Source of the DNA: Micromonospora zingiberis
GTDB lineage: Bacteria > Actinomycetota > Actinomycetes > Mycobacteriales > Micromonosporaceae
Length of the DNA: 64,000 nt
NCBI RefSeq assembly: GCF_004331455.1
Contig: NZ_SJJR01000025.1
Location: 1-64,000, forward strand
Reading direction: 5' to 3'
Numbering within the stretch: position 1 is the stretch's first letter; the number at the start of each line of letters is the position of its first letter. Below, in pieces: positions 1 to 9,948 of this stretch. The position numbers and the translations under genes are program-made. Under the pieces are notes generated by a model. That model ran no database searches. It saw only the letters and a list, made by a program, of their open reading frames with translations, and was not told the DNA's origin.

Positions 1-311
1 GCCGCGCCGCAGTACGCGCAACGCAACCCGGCGTACCGGGGCCCCCCCCCACCCCTCCCCTCCCCTCCCCCCCCCTCCCCGCCCTCCCCTCCCCCCCTCC
101 CTCCCCTCCCCCCTCCCTCCACTCCCTGCCCTGCCCCTGCCCTGCCCCGCCCAGCCCCGCCCTGCCCAGCCCAGCCCCGCGATCTTGCAGTTTTGGTCTC
201 CGATACGCGTCTTATGTCCGCTATACGGGGACACAAAGTGCAAGATCGCGGGGTGGGAGGGGTGGGAGGGGTGGGAGGGGTGGGGGTGGGGGTGGGGAGG
301 GAGGGGTGGGG
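1..311. other. Gene-free low-complexity region (C-rich arm, palindrome, G-rich arm)
   Basis: No gene is visible. Positions about 40-178 are almost pure C with scattered T/A, and 248-311 are G-runs separated by single T or A. The two tracts are roughly complementary and flank the palindrome at 175-253, so the whole region could fold as one large hairpin. It lies just downstream of the GH87 gene ending at 312. The regular G-runs could form G-quadruplexes. Confidence 0.7.
175..253. repeat. 79-bp palindromic element with GATC
   Basis: The 15-base arm CCCCGCGATCTTGCA (175-189) is repeated perfectly inverted at 239-253. The 49 bases between are partly self-complementary (GTTTTGGTCTCC against GGGGACACAAAG). 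It resembles the hairpin elements at 30891-30960 and 55342-55401. It may act as a terminator for the gene ending at 312 or be a dispersed MITE/REP-like element. Confidence 0.75.
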
Positions 312-3300
312 TTAGTTGCGGGTGATGGTGAAGGTGGGGGTGGTGTTGCGGATGTCCTGGTGGTTGTTGGTCAGGCGGAGGTTGTTGAAGGTGACGGAGC
401 CGACGGCGGGGCCCTGGCCTGCCTCGGGTAGCTCGTTGGCCCAGATGGCGAAGCCGGACTTGGCGTCGAAGGCGTCACCACTGCGCTGCGCGCCGCTGAT
501 CGACACGTTGGTGAAGACCGTGTCGGTGATCGGATTCTCCGGCTGGCTGCCGGTGTACTTGGTCTGGAACATGATGCCCGAGTACGTCGGGTCCACGATG
601 TCCACGTCGCTGACGCGGATGCCGCGGAACTCCTTCGACGCGGAGAACACCCAGATCGCGGGGAAGGTCTGCGCGCCCCAGAAGTGGCCGCCGGACCGGA
701 TCAGCGAGATGTTCTCGAAGCGGGTCGGCGGGCTGGCCCCGAACCCGACGAACGGGTAGCCGAAGTCCAGCGAGCTGATGGTGATGCCGGAGTACGTCAA
801 CTGGTCGGCGATGTAGAGGTTCCGGAACACGTTGTCGTAGCCGCCGTACACCGCGATCCCCGCCGCCCGCCAGGTCAGCGTGGCGGTCAGGTTCTCGAAG
901 ACGTTGCCGTGGTTGCCGGTGGAGGCACCCTGGTCGGTCGCAGAGAACAGCGCGAACGCGTCGTCGCCGTTGGAGCGTCCCTCCGAGTTGCTGACCAGGT
1001 TGTTGGTGCTGCCGTTGGTCAGGTTCACCGCGTCGGCGAAGGTGTTCCGGAACCGGCTGTTGGTGATCTTCAGCCCGCTGACGCTCACCCCCCAGTACGC
1101 GCAGACCGTGTGCTCGACCCAGACGTTGTCCAGGGTCAGGTTGTCGACGTCCTTGAGTTCACCCCAGACCTTGCCCGGTCCGTCCTGCCGGACGGTGTAG
1201 TTGCCGAAGAAGGCGAGGTGTTCGAAGGACGACCCGCTGGCGCTCGGCTCCACCCGGAAGCCGGCGTCGGTGTTCTGCTGCGACGGCGGCGTCTGGAACC
1301 GGGTGAACCACATGCCGGCACCGACCACCTTCACCGCCTTGCCGTACACCTGGAACTTCTGGGCCGTCTCGTACGTGCCCGGCGGCAGGTAGACGCCGAT
1401 CAGATTGCCGGTGGTGTCCATCCGGACCGCGTCCATCGCGCTCTGCACGTCGGCGTGGCCGAACCCGTTGGGCACCCGGTAGCGCGCCGGGTCCGGGTTC
1501 GCTCGCGGTGCCACCTGCTCCAGGTTGATGAAATCGATGGCGTACGTGGTGGTGTTCGCCAGGTCCTTCTGCAACCGGATCCGGCTGCCCGCCGGGATGG
1601 TCGAGTTGAGCAGTACGTTCGCCTCGTCGTAGAGGTGCCGGGGCGGCCCGGCGCTCGGCGAGTCGCTCGGGCTGGCCTCGGCGCCGTACAGCCAGATGTG
1701 CTTCGAGGTGAGGCTGATCGGCTTGTGCAGCACGCCGTTGACGTAGATGTTCAGCGTCGAGTTGATCCCGCCACCGTTCGGGGCGTCCGGAATGGAGAAA
1801 CGGGTGACCAGGGCGTTGGCGTCCGCCTTGGTGGTCCACTCGACGTACGCGCCGGTGCTGTTGAGGGTGACCGCCCGCCGGCCGGACGCCTCACCGGCCA
1901 GGTCGCCGATGGTCCGGTTCGGCCCGACCACCTGCGCCCCGCCGCCGACCGAGCCCTCCTCGGCCTCGTAGTGGTCGTACGGCAGGTTGGCGCCCCGGCC
2001 CACGAACAGCGGTCGCTCGCTGGTGTTGTTGGCCCGCTTCACCGGCAGTTCGTTGGCATCGGCCGCGACCACCACCCGGACCGTGTACCGACCGTTGGCC
2101 GCCGTCCAACTGCCCAGGTTGACCGGGCCGGCCGTGGCGCCGGCACCGATCGTGCCGGTGTAGGAGCCGGTGAGGGTACGCACCACCGTGCCGGAGTCGT
2201 TGAGCACGGTGAGGGTGATGCCGTGCGCGCCGCCCGCCGAGGCGATCGTGCCCTGGTTGCGCAGGGTCACCGCGAAGCTGACGGTGGCGCCCGCGCTCGG
2301 CGTGCCGGGCGACCAGGTGACCGCCGAGGCGACCAGGTCCGAGCTGGCCACCGGGCTGACCGTCAGCGGGCTCGCGGCGGTCCGGCCGTTGTTCGACTCG
2401 TCCTGCTCGATGACCGTGTTCGCCGGGTCGACGGTGGCGCTGAGCTGGTAGCTGCCGGCGTCCCGGGCGGCGATGGTGGTCGACACGGTGGTCGACGCAC
2501 CGGCCGCCAGGGCGGCCACGTTCGCCTGCCCCACCTTCGTCCCGTCCAGGGCGAAGTCGACGGTGGTCGCACCGGCGGCCAACGGGCCGGCGTTGCGCAC
2601 GGTGGCGGTGAGCGTCAGCGGGTCGGTCTCCACCGGCGCGGCGGGGGCGAAGGTCACGTTGGTGACGGTCAGGTCCGGGTTCGGCGCCGGGGTGCCGATC
2701 ACCTGGAATTCGGCGACCTGCCCGTTGGACGACCCGGTGTTGGCGGTGAAGCTGAGCCGGACGTCGGCGGCGGTCGCCGACACCGGGATGGTCACCGTGT
2801 TGCTGCCGGCCGGGCTGAACGAGTAGTTCACCGAGCCGACCAGCGTGCTGAATCCGGACGCGGACTGCTCGCGGCCGAGCACGGAGAAGGTCTGGGTACG
2901 CGGACCCCACGCCGCGTCCGGGTTCAGCTTCACCACGACCGCGCTGATGCTGGCGTTGGCGCCGAGCGCGACGGTCAACGTGCTCGGGTACGCCCCCGGT
3001 GCACCCTCCCAGTAGGTGGTCACGTCGTCGTCGACGGCGTTGGCCGCGGCGAAGACGTGCACCGTCGAGGAGGCGGTGGCCGGCTTACCGGCGGCCAGGT
3101 TGGTGCCGCCGGGGGTGCTGCCGGTGCGGGTGACCGTGTTGCTGTTCGCCGAGACGTTGCCGGCCGCGTCCTTCGCCCGTACGTGGTACGACACGGTCGC
3201 GCTGGCCGGTTGGGTGTCGGTGTACGTCAGGGTCGTACCGGAGACGCTGGCCCGCAACGAACCGTTGGCGTACACGTCGTAACCGGTCACCCCGACGTTG

Positions 3301-4319
3301 TCCGTCGACGCCGTCCAGGTCAGCCGGATCTGCCCACTACCGGGCTGGGTGAACGCCAGGTTCGTCGGTGCGGTGGGCGCCTGGGTGTCGCCGGTGGCCG
3401 GGCCGTACACCTCCAGCTCGGAGAGCTGCCCGGCCGGCCACGCGGTGTTCGCGGTGATCAGCAGCCGGACGTGGCGGGTGGCGGCCGAGCCGACAGGGAC
3501 GGTCACCGTGTTGTTGGCCGCCGGGTTGAAGGCGTACCCGGCGGAGGCGACCAGGGTGCTGAACGTCGACCCGTTGGTGCTGCCCTGCACGGTCAACGTC
3601 TGGGTACGCGCTCCCCAGCCGGCGGGCAGCTTGAGCACCAGCCGGTCGACGGTGACCGTGGCGCCCAGGTCCACCTGGATCCACTGTGGGAAGGCGTTGT
3701 TCGCGCTCTCCCAGTAGCTGCCCTGGTTGCCGTCGTTGGCGTTGGCAGGGGCGTAGACGTCGGCGTGGCCGCTGGCGGACATGCTCCGCCCGGCCGCCAG
3801 GTTGGTCGACGAGTTGGTCGCGCCGTACACCTCCAACTCGGCGAGTTGTGCGGCGGGCCAGCCGGTGTTCGAGGTGATCGTAATCCGGACGTACCGGGTG
3901 GTGGTGGCCGGGAAGTCGAGGGTGACGGTGTTGCCGCCGGCCGGGCTGAAGGTGCGGCCCGCCGAGCCGACGATCGTGCTGAAGGCGCTGCCGTTCGTGC
4001 TGCCCTGCACCGACAGCGTCTGGGTGCGGGCCTCCCAGCCCGCCGGCAGCTTGAGCTTGACCTGGTCGACGGAGTGGCTGGAGCCCAGGTCGACCTGGAT
4101 CCATTGCGGGAGGGCACCGCTGCTCTCCCAGTAGCTGCCGGCGTTGCCGTCGGTGACGTTGGCTGCGGCGTACGGGCCGTTGACGCTGCTGGCGGTCGCG
4201 GCGCGGCCGGCGGCGAGGTTCGGGCCGCCGGCCGCAGTGGCCGGTGGCGCGGGCGCGGCGGTGAGCGCGAGGCCGACGGCGGCGAGCACGGCGGTCAGCC
4301 GGATGCGGAATCTGGACAT
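312..4319 (-). CDS. Secreted multidomain GH87-like alpha-1,3-glucanase
   Basis: 1335-aa secreted protein starting at MSRFRIRL, preceded by an AAGAAGG ribosome site; the signal peptide ends near residue 29 (ATAA). Domains in order: two F5/8C discoidin domains (about 32-305), fibronectin III (about 306-395), a third discoidin (about 405-540), two CARDB modules (about 541-770), a CBM-like module opening with YEAEEG (about 780-915) and a right-handed beta-helix to the end. The helix carries Asp1096 and the pair Asp1119-Asp1120, the same 23/24 spacing as in the neighbouring enzyme and consistent with the acidic trio described for GH87. It probably cuts alpha-1,3-glucan of fungal walls or dental-type mutan outside the cell. 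Last gene of the glucan operon. Family assignment is from memory; another beta-helix hydrolase is possible. Confidence 0.75.
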   Translation of the reverse strand: MSRFRIRLTAVLAAVGLALTAAPAPPATAAGGPNLAAGRAATASSVNGPYAAANVTDGNAGSYWESSGALPQWIQVDLGSSHSVDQVKLKLPAGWEARTQTLSVQGSTNGSAFSTIVGSAGRTFSPAGGNTVTLDFPATTTRYVRITITSNTGWPAAQLAELEVYGATNSSTNLAAGRSMSASGHADVYAPANANDGNQGSYWESANNAFPQWIQVDLGATVTVDRLVLKLPAGWGARTQTLTVQGSTNGSTFSTLVASAGYAFNPAANNTVTVPVGSAATRHVRLLITANTAWPAGQLSELEVYGPATGDTQAPTAPTNLAFTQPGSGQIRLTWTASTDNVGVTGYDVYANGSLRASVSGTTLTYTDTQPASATVSYHVRAKDAAGNVSANSNTVTRTGSTPGGTNLAAGKPATASSTVHVFAAANAVDDDVTTYWEGAPGAYPSTLTVALGANASISAVVVKLNPDAAWGPRTQTFSVLGREQSASGFSTLVGSVNYSFSPAGSNTVTIPVSATAADVRLSFTANTGSSNGQVAEFQVIGTPAPNPDLTVTNVTFAPAAPVETDPLTLTATVRNAGPLAAGATTVDFALDGTKVGQANVAALAAGASTTVSTTIAARDAGSYQLSATVDPANTVIEQDESNNGRTAASPLTVSPVASSDLVASAVTWSPGTPSAGATVSFAVTLRNQGTIASAGGAHGITLTVLNDSGTVVRTLTGSYTGTIGAGATAGPVNLGSWTAANGRYTVRVVVAADANELPVKRANNTSERPLFVGRGANLPYDHYEAEEGSVGGGAQVVGPNRTIGDLAGEASGRRAVTLNSTGAYVEWTTKADANALVTRFSIPDAPNGGGINSTLNIYVNGVLHKPISLTSKHIWLYGAEASPSDSPSAGPPRHLYDEANVLLNSTIPAGSRIRLQKDLANTTTYAIDFINLEQVAPRANPDPARYRVPNGFGHADVQSAMDAVRMDTTGNLIGVYLPPGTYETAQKFQVYGKAVKVVGAGMWFTRFQTPPSQQNTDAGFRVEPSASGSSFEHLAFFGNYTVRQDGPGKVWGELKDVDNLTLDNVWVEHTVCAYWGVSVSGLKITNSRFRNTFADAVNLTNGSTNNLVSNSEGRSNGDDAFALFSATDQGASTGNHGNVFENLTATLTWRAAGIAVYGGYDNVFRNLYIADQLTYSGITISSLDFGYPFVGFGASPPTRFENISLIRSGGHFWGAQTFPAIWVFSASKEFRGIRVSDVDIVDPTYSGIMFQTKYTGSQPENPITDTVFTNVSISGAQRSGDAFDAKSGFAIWANELPEAGQGPAVGSVTFNNLRLTNNHQDIRNTTPTFTITRN

Positions 4320-4418
4320 GGGGAATCGACACCTTCTTCCGGGACGTGGAGAGGCGTTGCGGGGGTGTGGTGCTCTTCGTGGGTGGGCCCCGATCGGCGT
4401 GCGGGGCCCACCCACGGG

Positions 4419-7271
4419 TCAGGAGGCGTGCACCTCGAACTCGGCGAGCTGGGCAGCCGGCCAGCCGGTGTTGCCGGTGACGTTGAGTCGCAGGTACCGA
4501 CGGTCACCGGCCGGCAGGTTGATCGACACCGTGTTGCCGGAGGCCGGGTCGAAGGTGCGACCCGCCGAGCCGGCGAGGGTGGTCCAGGTGTTGCCGTCGG
4601 TCGAGCCGAGCACCGACAGCGTCTGGGTACGGGTCTGCCAGGCCGACGCCGGTGGCAGCTTCAGCACGACCCGACCCACCTGCCGGGCGGTGCCCAGGTC
4701 CACGGTGATGGTCTGCGGGAAGGCGTTGTTGGCGCTCTCCCAGTAGGTGTTCGCGTTGCCGTCCACCGTGTTGGTGGCCGTGTACACGTCGGTGTGGCTG
4801 GTGGCCGTGACCGGCCGGCCGAGCGCCAGATTCCCGGCCGGGGGCGGGGTGGTGGTGGGCGGCGGGGTGGTCGGTGGCGGGGTGCTGCCGCCGTACACCT
4901 CGAACTCGGCGACCTGGGCCGCCGGCCAGCCGGTGTTGCCGGTGATGCTCAACCGCACGAACCGGCGGTCACCGGCCGTCAGGCCGATCGAGACGGTGTT
5001 GCCGCTGGCCGGGTCGAAGACCCGCCCCGCCGATCCGGCGAGCGAGGTCCACGAGTTGCCGTCCGTCGAGCCGAGCACCGACAGCGTCTGCGTGCGCCGT
5101 TCCCAGCCGGCCGGCAGCTTGAGCACCACCCGGTCGACGGATCGCGCGCTGCCCAGGTCGACGGTGAGGGTCTGCGGGAAGGCGCTGTTGGCGCTCTCCC
5201 AGTAGCTGCCCGGGTTGCCGTCCACCGCGTTGCCCGCGACATAGCTCTGGTTGTGGCTGGTGGCGACGACCGGCCGCCCCTGAGCCAGGTTCCCGCCGGG
5301 CGGCGGGGTGGTCGGCGGGGGCGTGGTGGGCGGCGTGGTCGTGGGAGGCGGCGGGCTGGTCGGGCCGCCGCCCCACTGCGGCTCCGGCCACGGTCCGCAG
5401 TACGGAGTCGAGGTGTACCAGCCGGAGTTGCCGGTGCCCTGGGTGATCTGGAAGCCGCTGCCGACGCAGTTGTGGATCGGGGTGGACTGCGCGATGCCGG
5501 TGGCCCGGACGTTGGTGAAGGAGACCTGGCTGGGCGCCTGCACCTGGAGGGCGTACGTGCCGGCGCCGTCGATGCGTACGTTGGTGAAGCTGATCCCGCT
5601 GGTGGCGCCCTCGATCCAGTGCAGCGCCGCGTAGGAGCTGTCCAGGATGTCGGTGTCGCTGACCACGATCGAGGCGCCCTGGATCGGCTCGTTCAGCGCG
5701 GAGAACCAGATGGCGCCGACGCCGAAGCGCCAGTTGTAGTCGGAGTTGCCGTTACGGATCAGGGTGTTGCGGGCGACCGTGATGGTGCCGGCCACGGCGG
5801 TCGGCCCGTGCACGCCGGTGTACCGGTTGGCCACGTGGATGCCGCCACCGTTGGTGACCGAGTCGGCGGTCACGTTGTCGGTGATCCGGATGTCCCGCCC
5901 GCCGTAGGTGACCAGGTGGTTGGCGAGGATGGTCACGCCGATGGTGTTGCGGGTGAACGAGTTGCCCACGTTCGGCACGGTGTCCGCCCACATCGCCAGC
6001 GCGTCGTCGCCGGTGTTGCGGACGAAGGTGTTGGTCACCGTGGAGTTGGTGACGCCCCAGTGGAAGTTCACCCCGTCGGCGGTCTGGTCCAGGATCCGGC
6101 TGTTGCGGATGGTGAAGTTGTCCATCGGGCCGTCCATCCAGGCGCCGACCTTGGTGTGCTGCATCCAGACGTTGTCCACCACCGAGTCGGACATCGCCCC
6201 GCCGATGGCGTTGACCTGGTCCTCGTCCACCCGCTCCCGGATGTCGCCGATGATGGCGAAGTCACGCAGCACCACGTTGCGGCTGGGTCCACCGGCCTCG
6301 TGCGGGCGGATCTCGCCTCGGTAGCCGCCACCGTTAACGTATTTGCCGTAGATGCCGGCGGCGCGCTTGCGGTCGGTGGGGTGCCGGCCGCCGAGCACCG
6401 AGTACCAGGGCCCGGCGCCGCGCAGGGTCACCCCGTCGACCACCACGTGGTCCCAGAGGGTGAAGTTGCCCGGGGGGATCCAGACCGCGCGGCCCTGCGC
6501 CCGGCCCGCGTCGACGGCGGCCTGGAAGCGGGCGGTGGAGTCGGTGGCGCCGGTCGGGTCGGCGCCGAAGTCGGTGACCACGTCGAACACGTTCGCCGGT
6601 TTGGCGATCGGCGCGGCGACCAGCTCGAAGTCGGCCAGGTCGATGGTGAAGGTCGGCGACTGCGCGGTCGAGGAGACCTGGAGCCGGATCTTCGTACCCG
6701 TCGGGTAGGTGGTGCCGAAGAGGGTGCGGGCCTCGTCGTAGAAGTGGTGCGGGTTGCTGTCGCCGGGGTTGTTGTTGAACGGGTATCCGCCGTAGTACCA
6801 GCCGTACTTCGAGGTCACCGGCACCGCCCTGACCAGCGTGCCGTTCGCCCGCAGGTCGATGCTGGCGTCCCGGCCGGTGCCGGCGGCGTTGTCCGGGAGG
6901 CTGTAGCGGAAGGTCACCGCGTTGGCGGGCGCGGTGAGGGTGAACTCGACGTACTCCCCGACCGCGTCGAGGGTGACCGCCTCCCGGCCGCTGGCCTCCG
7001 AGGGGAGCGTGCCGTAGCGGCGGTCCGGGCCGATCCTCGTGCCGTTGTGCGCGGCGTTCTCGGCCTCGTGCTCGATGAACGGGACGGTGGCGCCCCGACC
7101 GACGATGTCGAACGGGGAGAGCCCGGCGGCACGGGCCGGGGTCGCGGTGCCGGCGAGGGTGACGATCGAGATCGCGCCAGCGGCGAGGGCGGTGCCGGTG
7201 AGCGCGGCGAGCGCCGTACGGATCCGGTTTCTGGGCGGGTGGGGGTGGTGCGGGGCGGTGTGGTCGGCCAT
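4419..7271 (-). CDS. Secreted GH87-like alpha-1,3-glucanase with C-terminal discoidin domains
   Basis: 950 aa. Signal peptide to about residue 48 (ATPARAAG), a CBM-like module with EHEAEN (about 58-215), then a beta-helix catalytic domain beginning NVFDVVTDFGADPTGATDST (about 225-610). Probable catalytic acids are Asp399 and Asp422-Asp423, spaced 23/24 as in the next gene. Two F5/8C discoidin domains joined by Pro/Thr linkers fill the C-terminus. The ATG has a GGAAAGGGAGAG site upstream. The carbohydrate-binding modules are at the opposite end compared with the neighbour, so the two enzymes are not recent duplicates; they probably attack the same insoluble glucan in different ways. Secreted; products would enter through the ABC importer upstream. 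Confidence 0.78.
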   Translation of the reverse strand: MADHTAPHHPHPPRNRIRTALAALTGTALAAGAISIVTLAGTATPARAAGLSPFDIVGRGATVPFIEHEAENAAHNGTRIGPDRRYGTLPSEASGREAVTLDAVGEYVEFTLTAPANAVTFRYSLPDNAAGTGRDASIDLRANGTLVRAVPVTSKYGWYYGGYPFNNNPGDSNPHHFYDEARTLFGTTYPTGTKIRLQVSSTAQSPTFTIDLADFELVAAPIAKPANVFDVVTDFGADPTGATDSTARFQAAVDAGRAQGRAVWIPPGNFTLWDHVVVDGVTLRGAGPWYSVLGGRHPTDRKRAAGIYGKYVNGGGYRGEIRPHEAGGPSRNVVLRDFAIIGDIRERVDEDQVNAIGGAMSDSVVDNVWMQHTKVGAWMDGPMDNFTIRNSRILDQTADGVNFHWGVTNSTVTNTFVRNTGDDALAMWADTVPNVGNSFTRNTIGVTILANHLVTYGGRDIRITDNVTADSVTNGGGIHVANRYTGVHGPTAVAGTITVARNTLIRNGNSDYNWRFGVGAIWFSALNEPIQGASIVVSDTDILDSSYAALHWIEGATSGISFTNVRIDGAGTYALQVQAPSQVSFTNVRATGIAQSTPIHNCVGSGFQITQGTGNSGWYTSTPYCGPWPEPQWGGGPTSPPPPTTTPPTTPPPTTPPPGGNLAQGRPVVATSHNQSYVAGNAVDGNPGSYWESANSAFPQTLTVDLGSARSVDRVVLKLPAGWERRTQTLSVLGSTDGNSWTSLAGSAGRVFDPASGNTVSIGLTAGDRRFVRLSITGNTGWPAAQVAEFEVYGGSTPPPTTPPPTTTPPPAGNLALGRPVTATSHTDVYTATNTVDGNANTYWESANNAFPQTITVDLGTARQVGRVVLKLPPASAWQTRTQTLSVLGSTDGNTWTTLAGSAGRTFDPASGNTVSINLPAGDRRYLRLNVTGNTGWPAAQLAEFEVHAS

Positions 7272-7397
7272 GAGCAGCGCTCTCCCTTTCCTCAGGTGGC
7301 CAGTCCCCGTGGTTGCGGTGCCGGTGCTGCGGACACCTCCTTCGTCTGGTTCGGTGGTGCCGGCGGCGGGACGGGACCGCCGGCACCGGGTGTGGGG

Positions 7398-9035
7398 CTA
7401 CGCGGGCGCGGTACGCAGCCAGACGGCGGTGTCCGGCGGCAGCAGGTCGTCGTCGAGCGGCCCGCTGGCGAGCAGCCGCTCGGTGTGCGGCGGCAGTGGC
7501 ACGGCCGCGCCGGAGAGGTTGACCACGCAGGTGAACCCGGGTTCGCGGCGGAACGCCAGCACCCCGTCCGGGGCTGGCAGCCAGGCCATCCCGCCGTCGC
7601 CGAGCGCCGGTTCGGCCCGCCGGACGGCGATGGCGGCCCGGTACAGCTCCAACATCGAACGCTCGTCGCCGGCCTGGGCGTCGGCGGTGCGGTCCTTCCA
7701 GTCGGCCGGTTGGGGCAGCCACGGCGCCCTGGCCGACCCGTCCGGGCTGAAGCCGAACGGTGGCGCCTCGCCGGACCAGGGCAGCGGCACGCGGCAGCCG
7801 TCCCGGCCCGGGTCGATCCGGCCGGAACGTTCCCACATCGGGTCCTGGCGCAGTTCGTACGGGATGTCCTCGACCTCCCAGAGGCCCAGCTCCTCGCCCT
7901 GGTAGACGTAGGCGGCGCCGGGCAGGGACAGGGACAGCAGTGCGGCGGCCCGGGCCCGGCGGGTGCCCAGTTCCAGGTCGGTGGGGATACCCTCGCGCTT
8001 GGCCGCGAAGCTGAACGTGGTGTCCGCCCGGCCGTACCGGGTGACGTGCCGGGTGACGTCGTGGTTGGCGAGCACCCAGGTGGCCGGCGCGCCGACCGGG
8101 GCGTGGGCCCGCAACGTGCCGTCGATGCTCTCGCGCAGCGCGGTGGCCTCCCAGGCGCAGCCGAGGAAGTCGAAGTTGAAGGCGGCGTGAAGTTCGTCCG
8201 GGCGCAGGTAGTTGGCGAACCGCTGCCGGTCCGGCAGCCACACCTCACCGATCAGGGCCCGGTCACCGGGGTACGCGTCCGCGATGCGCCGCCAGTCCCG
8301 GTAGATCTCGTGTACCCCGTCGAGGTCGTGGAAGGGGTGCGGGCGGTCCGCCACGATCTCGGGCAGCGTGGCGTCCTTGACCAGCAGCCCAGCCGAGTCG
8401 ATCCGGATGCCGTCCACCCCACGGTCGAACCAGAACCGCAGGATCTCCTCGAACTCGGCGCGGACCCGGGGGTGGTCCCAGTTGAAGTCCGGCTGCTCGG
8501 GGGCGAACAGGTGCAGGTACCAGTCGCCGGGGGTGCCGTCCGGGTTGGGGGTCCGGGTCCAGGTCGGGCCGCCGAACTCGCCGACCCAGTCGGTGGGGCG
8601 CTGGTCGCCGTTCGGGCCCCGGCCCGGATGGAACCAGAACAGCTCCCGCTCGGGCGCGTCCGGCCCGCCGGCCAACGCCGCCTGGAACCAGGGATGCGCG
8701 TCGGAGCAGTGGTTCGGTACCACGTCGACGATGCACCGGATGCCGAGTGCGTGCGCCTCCGCGATCAGCGCCTCCACCTCGGCCAGAGTGCCGAAGACCG
8801 GGTCGATGTCGCGGTAGTCGGCCACGTCGTAGCCGGCGTCGGCCATCGGGGAGGGGTACCAGGGGCTGAACCAGATGGCGTCGATGCCGAGCGCGGCCAG
8901 GTAGCCCAGCCGGGACCGGATGCCGGCGACGTCGCCGATGCCGTCACCGTTGCCGTCGGCGAAGCTGCGTGGGTACACCTGGTAGATCACCGCTCCACGC
9001 CACCACGGACTGCCGTCTGCTGTGGACACGAGCAC
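7398..9035 (-). CDS. GH13 alpha-glucosidase (oligo-1,6-glucosidase/maltase type)
   Basis: 545 aa, GTG start, no signal peptide, so cytoplasmic. The N-terminus WWRGAVIYQVYPRSFADGNG and the DVVPNH region are typical of the GH13 (beta/alpha)8 barrel. Predicted nucleophile Asp213 (GIRIDSAG), acid/base Glu264 (GEVW) and transition-state stabiliser Asp326 (NHD) are all present. It would split imported alpha-glucan oligosaccharides to glucose. Linkage preference cannot be read from sequence; the locus suggests nigero-oligosaccharides (alpha-1,3). It sits 21 bases after the MalG-like permease gene and is probably co-transcribed with it. Confidence 0.92.
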   Translation of the reverse strand: MLVSTADGSPWWRGAVIYQVYPRSFADGNGDGIGDVAGIRSRLGYLAALGIDAIWFSPWYPSPMADAGYDVADYRDIDPVFGTLAEVEALIAEAHALGIRCIVDVVPNHCSDAHPWFQAALAGGPDAPERELFWFHPGRGPNGDQRPTDWVGEFGGPTWTRTPNPDGTPGDWYLHLFAPEQPDFNWDHPRVRAEFEEILRFWFDRGVDGIRIDSAGLLVKDATLPEIVADRPHPFHDLDGVHEIYRDWRRIADAYPGDRALIGEVWLPDRQRFANYLRPDELHAAFNFDFLGCAWEATALRESIDGTLRAHAPVGAPATWVLANHDVTRHVTRYGRADTTFSFAAKREGIPTDLELGTRRARAAALLSLSLPGAAYVYQGEELGLWEVEDIPYELRQDPMWERSGRIDPGRDGCRVPLPWSGEAPPFGFSPDGSARAPWLPQPADWKDRTADAQAGDERSMLELYRAAIAVRRAEPALGDGGMAWLPAPDGVLAFRREPGFTCVVNLSGAAVPLPPHTERLLASGPLDDDLLPPDTAVWLRTAPA

Positions 9036-9056
9036 CTGCTTTCTGGGTTTGGGGGG

Positions 9057-9944
9057 CTATCCCTTGAGGCCGCCGGTGGTCAGGCCGGACATGATGTTCC
9101 GTTGGAAGATCAGGAAGATGACCACCGTCGGTATCGCGGCGATGACCGATGCGGCGATCACCACGTTCATCGGCGTACCGCCGGCGAAGGCGTAGATGCC
9201 GACGCTGACCGTCCGGGTCTCCGGCGACGGCATGACCAGCTTCGGCCAGAGGAAGTCCTTCCAGACCGCGGTCACCGCGAAGATCGAGACCACGCCGAGG
9301 ATGGGACGCGACATCGGCAGGATGATCGACCAGAGGGTACGCAGCGCGGATGCGCCGTCCATCAGTGCCGCCGCCATCAGGTCCTCCGGGATCGAGTCGA
9401 AGAACCGCTTCAGCAGGAAGATGTTGAACGCGTTGGCGACCAGCGGCAGCCAGATCGCGAACGGCGAGTCGAGCAGGCTGATGTGCAGGATCGGCAGGTC
9501 GATCACGGTGACGTACTGCGGGACGATGAGGACCATCGCCGGGATCATCAGCGTGGCCAGCATCAGGCCGAGGATGGCGTTGCCGAAGATCGGTCGCAGC
9601 TTCGACAGCGAGTACGCCGCAGCGGTGTCGAGGACGAGTTGGAACAGCACCGCGCCGGCCGCGTAGTAGAAGGTGTTGAACAACAGCTTGGCCAGGGCCA
9701 GGTTGTGCCACGCGTCGGCGTAGTTGCGCCACTGCGGGTCCTGGGGAAACAGCGTCGGCGGGGTCTGGGCGATCTCCTGGCCGGACTTGAGCGCGCCGGT
9801 GACCATCCAGTAAAGCGGTCCGAGGAAGACCAGCGTGAAGCCGATGATCACGACGGTGAGCAGCGTCCAGTAGAGCGCCCGCCCGGGTCCGCGCCGCAGC
9901 TGGGCCGGGGAGATGAGAGTCCGGGTGCCGGAGTCCTGTGCCAT
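9057..9944 (-). CDS. Sugar ABC transporter permease (MalG/CUT1 type)
   Basis: 295 aa, about six membrane helices. The EAA loop that contacts the ATPase is visible as AAALMDGASALRTLWSIILP near residue 195. It pairs with the MalF-like protein encoded 4 bases upstream to form the channel of a CUT1 oligosaccharide importer. No ATPase gene is present in the locus; in actinomycetes such importers usually share a genome-wide MsiK-type ATPase encoded elsewhere, which is the likely arrangement here. Position between the binding protein and the GH13 enzyme implies uptake of alpha-gluco-oligosaccharides. Confidence 0.93.
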   Translation of the reverse strand: MAQDSGTRTLISPAQLRRGPGRALYWTLLTVVIIGFTLVFLGPLYWMVTGALKSGQEIAQTPPTLFPQDPQWRNYADAWHNLALAKLLFNTFYYAAGAVLFQLVLDTAAAYSLSKLRPIFGNAILGLMLATLMIPAMVLIVPQYVTVIDLPILHISLLDSPFAIWLPLVANAFNIFLLKRFFDSIPEDLMAAALMDGASALRTLWSIILPMSRPILGVVSIFAVTAVWKDFLWPKLVMPSPETRTVSVGIYAFAGGTPMNVVIAASVIAAIPTVVIFLIFQRNIMSGLTTGGLKG

Positions 9945-9948
9945 CGTC

